From NCBI GenBank assembly GCA_041752735.1, contig JBGSVW010000021.1:1-57233 (forward strand): a stretch of DNA of 57,233 nt, read 5' to 3'. Source of the DNA: UBA1422 sp041752735 (GTDB lineage: Bacteria; Bacillota; Clostridia; Peptostreptococcales; Anaerovoracaceae). Position numbers and translations under genes: made by a program. Shown here piece after piece: positions 53,686 through 57,233 of the stretch (its first letter is position 1; each line of letters opens with the position of its first letter). Below the pieces are notes generated by a model that searched no databases, had not been told where the DNA came from, and saw only the letters and a program-made list of their open reading frames with translations.

Positions 53686-54477
53686 TTAGTCCGGTAGATT
53701 TCTGCCATAAAATACTTCGTCCATTTCTTTCCTTACCTTTGTGATGATCATATTTAATTCATCGGGGCTAAGGTCATCTACGGAGAAATTAAAGAAGTAA
53801 TTGTCCAAGTCAAAATTCTTGAGTTTGCACTTCGTGTGAAAAATGTGTTCCTGAAAAATGTTCACATCTATGGTAAAATACTGATCCAGCAAATCCGGCC
53901 TGATATAGTTTTGTATCGAGTCGATTTTGTGGTCAATAAAAATTTTCTTTCCTTGAATGGTTCTGGTAAATCCTCTGACACGGTAATCCAGTGTCATCAT
54001 ATCAGCAGCAAAACTTTCAATCAGGTAGTTCAAAGCCATCAGCGGAGAAATCTCTCCACAGGTGGAAACATCAATGTCCGCACGAAACGTACAAATGCCA
54101 CCGTCCGGGTGATACTCCGGATAGGTGTGCACCGTTATATGACTTTTGTCCAGATGCGCCGCAACAGAAGGATTGCAAATGGGAATCTGCTGCACATCAG
54201 TTGAAGGTGGGTCGCTTTGTTCGCATATTAATATGGTCACACTGGCACCTTGAGGGTCATAGTCTTGAACTGCGATGTTCAAGATTTTGGTCCCAATGAT
54301 TTCTGAGACATTGGTGAGTATTTCAGTTAGTTTTGAGGCATTGTATTGCTCGTCAATGTATTCGATATAAGATTCCCTATCGGCCACTGTTTTTGTATAA
54401 CAGATGTCGTACAAGTTGAAACTTAGCGTTTTCGTTAAGTTGTTAAATCCGTGTAAAATGATTTTTTCGTTTTCCAA
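53686..54477 (-). CDS. speD: S-adenosylmethionine decarboxylase proenzyme, E. coli type
   Basis: A pyruvoyl enzyme that supplies the aminopropyl donor for SpeE. The protein is very similar to E. coli SpeD, with KIILHGFNNLTKTLSFNLYD, QDYDPQGASVTIL and the self-cleavage site LDKSHITVHTYPE. I favour the TTG at 54477, which gives 263 residues and puts the cleaved Ser at position 112, as in E. coli; an in-frame ATG at 54510 adds 11 residues but has no good ribosome site. This gamma-proteobacterial-type SpeD differs from the short 125-residue type common in many Firmicutes. Confidence 0.93.
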   Translation of the reverse strand: MENEKIILHGFNNLTKTLSFNLYDICYTKTVADRESYIEYIDEQYNASKLTEILTNVSEIIGTKILNIAVQDYDPQGASVTILICEQSDPPSTDVQQIPICNPSVAAHLDKSHITVHTYPEYHPDGGICTFRADIDVSTCGEISPLMALNYLIESFAADMMTLDYRVRGFTRTIQGKKIFIDHKIDSIQNYIRPDLLDQYFTIDVNIFQEHIFHTKCKLKNFDLDNYFFNFSVDDLSPDELNMIITKVRKEMDEVFYGRNLPD

Positions 54478-54570
54478 TCGGTTCTCACGTCCCTTCTTAA
54501 TGTATTTCATATTCCAGCATTTGATTGTAGCATAAACCGACAAAAAAAGGTATGGAATTCATCAATTACT

Positions 54571-54828
54571 TTATTTTTTTGCATCCAGCTCTTGTAGCAT
54601 ACTTATTTCCATAAAATGATCCCACTCAAATCCGCAGTCAAGACAACGATAGATGCCGCTGCCGGCCGATCCAGCGCAACAACAGTTGGCCACCGCACGA
54701 CCCTCTTCAACATCTTTCCTGATTTCAGGCACGCATAATGCACTGGCGGGAACTACTTTTGCCACATGGGTCGAACCACATTTGAAACAAATTCGATCTT
54801 TGAATTCTTTGCGCTTCATCTGTTCCAT
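54571..54828 (-). CDS. Small zinc-ribbon protein of unknown function
   Basis: An 85-residue protein with two CxxC knuckles, RICFKCGSTH and IYRCLDCGFEW, plus a central CCCAGSAGSG stretch of three cysteines. The two knuckles look like a treble-clef zinc ribbon; the extra Cys run could hold another metal. I do not recognise a family. GGAGA precedes the ATG. It lies upstream of speD on the same strand, with a 93-base gap. Confidence 0.65.
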   Translation of the reverse strand: MEQMKRKEFKDRICFKCGSTHVAKVVPASALCVPEIRKDVEEGRAVANCCCAGSAGSGIYRCLDCGFEWDHFMEISMLQELDAKK

Positions 54829-54885
54829 TGCTATCTCCTTTGGGGCAAACCCCTATTACTTACTGATTGCTTATTGAATAAGAAT

Positions 54886-54914
54886 ATTGTAGCACGTTCT
54901 CCTTGATGTTGAAA
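54886..54914 (-). promoter_or_regulatory. Promoter of the zinc-ribbon gene
   Basis: TTTCAA (54909-54914), 17-base spacer and TACAAT (54886-54891) on the minus strand. Confidence 0.5.
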
Positions 54915-55030
54915 TACATTGTCGGAAATGCAAACTACACTTGTGAGTATAAAAAACAGCGCCCGCACAAATACAAGGGGTCATAAAGACAACTTGTGAA
55001 CTATGGGTCAAAGGTAAACTGAATACGGAA

Positions 55031-55069
55031 AATAGCCCCATCTAACTCTATTGGCTAGATGGGGCTATT
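55031..55069 (-). terminator. Terminator of a broken minus-strand gene
   Basis: AATAGCCCCATCTA (55031-55044) pairs perfectly with TAGATGGGGCTATT (55056-55069). On the minus strand a short T-run follows. It belongs to a gene of which only the 3' end remains. Confidence 0.8.
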
Positions 55070-55091
55070 ATTTGTCCTAAATGCAATTATT

Positions 55092-55143
55092 CTAAATTGC
55101 TAGTACTTCATCAATGATTTCTTTCATTTTCTTATTGTTTAGC
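55092..55143 (-). pseudogene. 3' remnant of a broken gene
   Basis: On the minus strand a frame reads KQLNNKKMKEIIDEVLAI and ends in TAG, followed by a good terminator 22 bases later. Upstream the sequence switches to the oppositely oriented RepA-like gene. The remnant is too short to identify. Confidence 0.4.
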
Positions 55144-55787
55144 TGCTTGTGGAATGCAACAGCTATGCCACTGACTATAGTGATTTATCTGTTCTAAAAA
55201 ATATTGCAGATGAACTTGGAATCGCCATACTGCTTATTCATCATCTGAGAAAAGAAAATGACAGTGATCCCTTCAATAGAATATCTGGTACAACTGGTAT
55301 TCAGGGTGCAGCAGATTCTAACTTTATTCTTTCTGAAGATGTCCGTGGCAGCGGTCAGGCAAAGTTATTTTGTGTGGGAAGAGATATTGAGTACAGAGAA
55401 ATTTGTCTAAAGCGCAATGAAGAAAATATCTGGGAAGTGGTTTCTGACAGCTTTCAAAATAAAGATGTGCTGCTCCATGACATTGTCCTTCTCATTTCTG
55501 ATTTTATGAAAGACAAAGAAAGTTATACTGGAACGCCAACAGAATTATCGACCCTTCTATCTGTTCAAAGTGGCGATCAAATTTCTTCACGGCTTTTGTC
55601 AAAACATATTCGACTAAACCTTGCTGTACTTCGCAAACGCTTTATCTATGCGGATTTCAAAAAGAGTAATGGTAAACGCATTATTTCGCTCTCTGTCATT
55701 AGGGACGATAGTGTCGATAATCAGGGGACTTCGGTAGGTGCTCCAGATAATGACCCTTATGACCCTGTGGAATTGAGTAGTGGCTAA
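55143..55787 (+). pseudogene. 5'-truncated RepA-like AAA/RecA-fold ATPase of a mobile element
   Basis: The 212-codon frame from GTG 55149 is the C-terminal part of a RecA-like replicative helicase/ATPase (RepA of mobile elements). It has ILLIHHLRKEND (sensor-like His segment), ISGTTGIQGAADSNFIL and a C-terminal winged-helix-like region. The Walker A and B parts that should lie about 150-200 residues upstream are absent; a TAG lies in frame at 55140-55142. There is no ribosome site before the GTG. It is therefore a truncated remnant and probably inactive. Confidence 0.75.
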
Positions 55788-56220
55788 TTATATTCTAAGA
55801 AAATAGTCAAAACGGCGATTATTTTCCCTTGTGTGGAGATTGAGATAGCCATTGGCATCACAATGCCTGATGTCGATTATAATCGAAATTTGGGGCATAT
55901 GTGAGCCACAAAAACAGCAGAAAAGAAAGATGGCACAATGGTTTTATTTGAAATTGCTGATTGGACACCACTAAAACCGAGTACTAAAAATTAGCAGGAT
56001 AAAGCAAGGTGCTGTAAACGCCCCTTGCGATCACATCGGACGGCAACGCCGACCGAAGAAACCCCGATACACGCCGATTCTTAGATAAAAACCAGTTAAA
56101 TCATATCAGTGCTGTAAATAAGCATTTTGTACGTTGACGGTGCTGTAACTACAGAGAAATCCCATAAATACGCCATTTACATGGTGCTATGCAAGGTGAT
56201 GTTAAAAAAGGAGCTATTTT
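55788..56220 (+). other. 433-base region of the mobile element without an intact gene
   Basis: The RepA-like frame continues past its stop for 68 codons with one TGA (55902) and a TAG (55992), so a decayed reading frame may be present; a segment after the TGA reads AEKKDGTMVLFEIADW. Three copies of GTGCTGTAA lie at 56009, 56109 and 56140. Small hairpins include GCAAGG...CCTTGC (about 56004-56028) and GGC-AAC-GCC (about 56042-56050). It may hold an origin of transfer or replication, but nothing proves it. Confidence 0.4.
56009..56148 (+). repeat. Three direct GTGCTGTAA repeats
   Basis: Identical nine-base copies start at 56009, 56109 and 56140, with a partial copy (GGTGCTAT) near 56183. The first two are exactly 100 bases apart. 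They lie upstream of the two small element genes. Confidence 0.5.
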
Positions 56221-56661
56221 ATGAATACAAATAAACTTGAAAACAAAGAGCGTGTGAACGCATGGTTGCCGCCATCTATGATTAAAAATATGGAAGCACT
56301 TTGTGAACCAAACAACATTAAAAACAAATCTGAATTCATTTATCACGCCATAGATTTTTATATTGGCTATTTAGCCAGTCAAAGCAGCTCGACCTATCTA
56401 TCAAAAATATTGCTGAACGCTATTGATGGAACGCTCAAAATGACAGAGAATCGGCAATCTGCTAATCTCTTTCGTCTGTCTGTAGAAATGAGTATGATGA
56501 TGAATATTCTAGCTGCAGGTCTTGAAATTAGTGATGACGATTTACGAAAGCTTCGTGGCAGATGTGTTTCAGAAGTCAAAAAAAACCGTGGAAAAATCAA
56601 TATGGAAGATGCCGTCAAATACCAAATGGGGCTTGATCTAGAGGAGGAATCTAATGAATAA
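56221..56661 (+). CDS. Mobile-element protein with possible ribbon-helix-helix domain
   Basis: A 146-residue protein. The N-terminal VNAWLPPSMIKNMEALCEPNNIKNKSEFIYHAIDFYI looks like a ribbon-helix-helix DNA-binding domain: a strand, helix, turn and second helix. The rest is helical and ends in an acidic tail. AAGGAG precedes the ATG. The start of the next gene overlaps its end, so the two are coupled. Function unknown; regulation of the recombinase or mobilisation is a guess. Confidence 0.6.
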   Translation: MNTNKLENKERVNAWLPPSMIKNMEALCEPNNIKNKSEFIYHAIDFYIGYLASQSSSTYLSKILLNAIDGTLKMTENRQSANLFRLSVEMSMMMNILAAGLEISDDDLRKLRGRCVSEVKKNRGKINMEDAVKYQMGLDLEEESNE

Positions 56662-56944
56662 AAGATCTGAAGCACAGCACTATCTAGAAACTAAAATCCT
56701 CGGAGCATATGAAACTGCTGAAGTTGTTTGGAAGAATGACACCGAAGGAATATACCATAGAACCTTTGACGATACAGCTATTTTAAACGATGGAAGTCAG
56801 CATATTGTAGAGAGACATATGGATATTGAAGGTCGAACATTTCAAGTTTGCTCTGTTTTTCCTACGGTGAAGCAGTCCACACCTACAGAAAAAATATTGA
56901 CTATAATCAATAATACTTTAGAAGAATCTCAAAAAAAGGTTTGA
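56654..56944 (+). CDS. Small mobile-element protein of unknown function
   Basis: A 96-residue soluble protein with no recognised domain. It shows a beta-rich middle (YHRTFDDTAILNDGSQHIVERH, then VCSVFP) and a helical C-terminus. GAGGAGG precedes the ATG; the gene overlaps the previous one by eight bases and lies upstream of the serine recombinase. Such genes are common beside Tn4451-like recombinases. Confidence 0.55.
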   Translation: MNKRSEAQHYLETKILGAYETAEVVWKNDTEGIYHRTFDDTAILNDGSQHIVERHMDIEGRTFQVCSVFPTVKQSTPTEKILTIINNTLEESQKKV

Positions 56945-56958
56945 TTGCAATAGCTTTG

Positions 56959-57004
56959 TGGCAACGCTTACGGTATTGTGTGTAGTACCGTATTCGGTTT
57001 GCCA
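56959..57004 (+). promoter_or_regulatory. Nested inverted repeats before the recombinase gene
   Basis: TGGCAA (56959-56964) pairs with TTGCCA (56999-57004), and inside it ACGGTA (56970-56975) pairs with TACCGT (56986-56991). It ends ten bases before the ribosome site of the recombinase. Either an RNA hairpin or a recombinase operator is possible. Confidence 0.45.
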
Positions 57005-57027
57005 TAAGAGAAAAGGAGGATTTATAA

Positions 57028-57233
57028 ATGGCAGACAAAGAAAAATACACCATACTTTATGGAAGGCTAAGTCAAGAGGATGACCGTGAAGGTGAATCTA
57101 ACAGTATTCAAAATCAACGATTAATTTTAACCGCTTATGCAGAAGATAAAGCCTTCGAGAATTTAAAATTCCTATACGATGACGGTTATTCAGGAACAAA
57201 TTTCAACAGACCTGCTTGGAATGAAATTATGTC
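57028..57233 (+). CDS. Large serine recombinase, N-terminal part (cut by window end)
   Basis: The first 68 codons encode the start of a serine resolvase/invertase catalytic domain: YTILYGRLSQEDD with the R-x-S arrangement that supplies the nucleophilic Ser, SNSIQNQR and DDGYSGTNFNRPAW. This pattern is typical of TnpX/CcrA-like large serine recombinases that move conjugative or mobilisable transposons. AAAGGAGGA precedes the ATG. Confidence 0.9.
   Translation, partial: MADKEKYTILYGRLSQEDDREGESNSIQNQRLILTAYAEDKAFENLKFLYDDGYSGTNFNRPAWNEIM

Larger units (their letters stand above)
54829..55148. other. 320-base region between the zinc-ribbon gene and the mobile element edge
   Basis: It holds the promoter at 54886-54914, about 115 bases (54915-55030) without recognisable signals, the terminator at 55031-55069, and the tail of a broken minus-strand gene (55092-55143). 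The change from chromosomal to element sequence is placed near 55143. Confidence 0.5.
55143..57233 (+). mobile_element. End of an integrated mobile element (large serine recombinase type)
   Basis: The last 2.1 kb has a different character: AT-richer genes on the plus strand, a truncated RepA-like ATPase, two short element-type genes and the N-terminus of a large serine recombinase. It starts next to the tail of a broken gene. The element's other end, cargo and attachment sites lie outside the window. Confidence 0.7.

Noticed and set aside
1..57233. CRISPR arrays
   Set aside because: No regularly spaced repeats with unique spacers were seen; the 10-bp TAC units are too short and have no spacers.

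Overview
The window looks like a chromosomal segment of an anaerobic, low-to-moderate GC, Gram-positive bacterium of the Clostridia. This is inferred from gene content: FeoA/FeoB with the small Cys-rich Feo partner, an archaeal-type phosphoglycerate mutase, yybP-ykoY and fluoride riboswitches, an energy-converting hydrogenase-related membrane complex, the AmmeMemoRadiSam proteins and a pyrrolysine-type dimethylamine methyltransferase. No rRNA is present, so the species cannot be named. Most genes from 1 to 39.7 kb lie on the minus strand; from 39.9 to 52.3 kb they lie on the plus strand.

Layout. 0-3 kb: a tRNA-Leu cut by the window edge, then mtbB, whose reading frame is interrupted by one in-frame TAG exactly where the family carries pyrrolysine, overlapping an FAD oxidoreductase gene. 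3-10 kb: a DUF1292 gene and a serC-apgM-dacF-uvrC run, with serA divergent from serC over two overlapping promoters. 10-17.5 kb: a Ca2+/Mn2+-type P-ATPase behind a manganese-type riboswitch, followed by CoA-binding, nucleotidase, RdgB and YihY genes. 17.5-20.3 kb: feoA-feoB and a 59-residue Feo accessory gene, with repeated palindromic operators. 20.3-26 kb: a membrane-anchored NlpC/P60-like protein, a double GNAT, a CPBP protease, AIM24, AmrS and a Memo-AMMECR1 fusion. 26-29.3 kb: a fluoride riboswitch with two Fluc genes, a serine hydrolase, an SDR and a tiny membrane protein. 29.3-33.6 kb: a giant surface protein and a structured intergenic region. 33.6-39.4 kb: three Na+/solute symporters, a nitrilase-family amidohydrolase, a 40-residue membrane protein and an excisionase-like regulator, with 10-bp-phased repeats upstream of two transcription units.

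39.6-52.3 kb: tRNA-Ala, an acetate transporter, then a six-gene complex I/hydrogenase-4-like operon. Its large subunit has lost the Cys residues that bind the Ni-Fe centre, so it should be an Ehr-type ion-pumping complex and not a hydrogenase. It is followed by an MMPL transporter pair and a Rieske protein. 52.3-54.8 kb: VOC protein, speE, speD (polyamine synthesis) and a zinc ribbon protein. 55.1 kb to the end: the edge of an AT-richer mobile element, with a 5'-truncated RepA-like ATPase, two small element genes and the start of a large serine recombinase. Its outer edge abuts the tail of another broken gene.

The most unusual points are the amber-interrupted mtbB, the Ehr complex without Ni-Fe ligands, and the phased TAC repeats shared by the symporter cluster.
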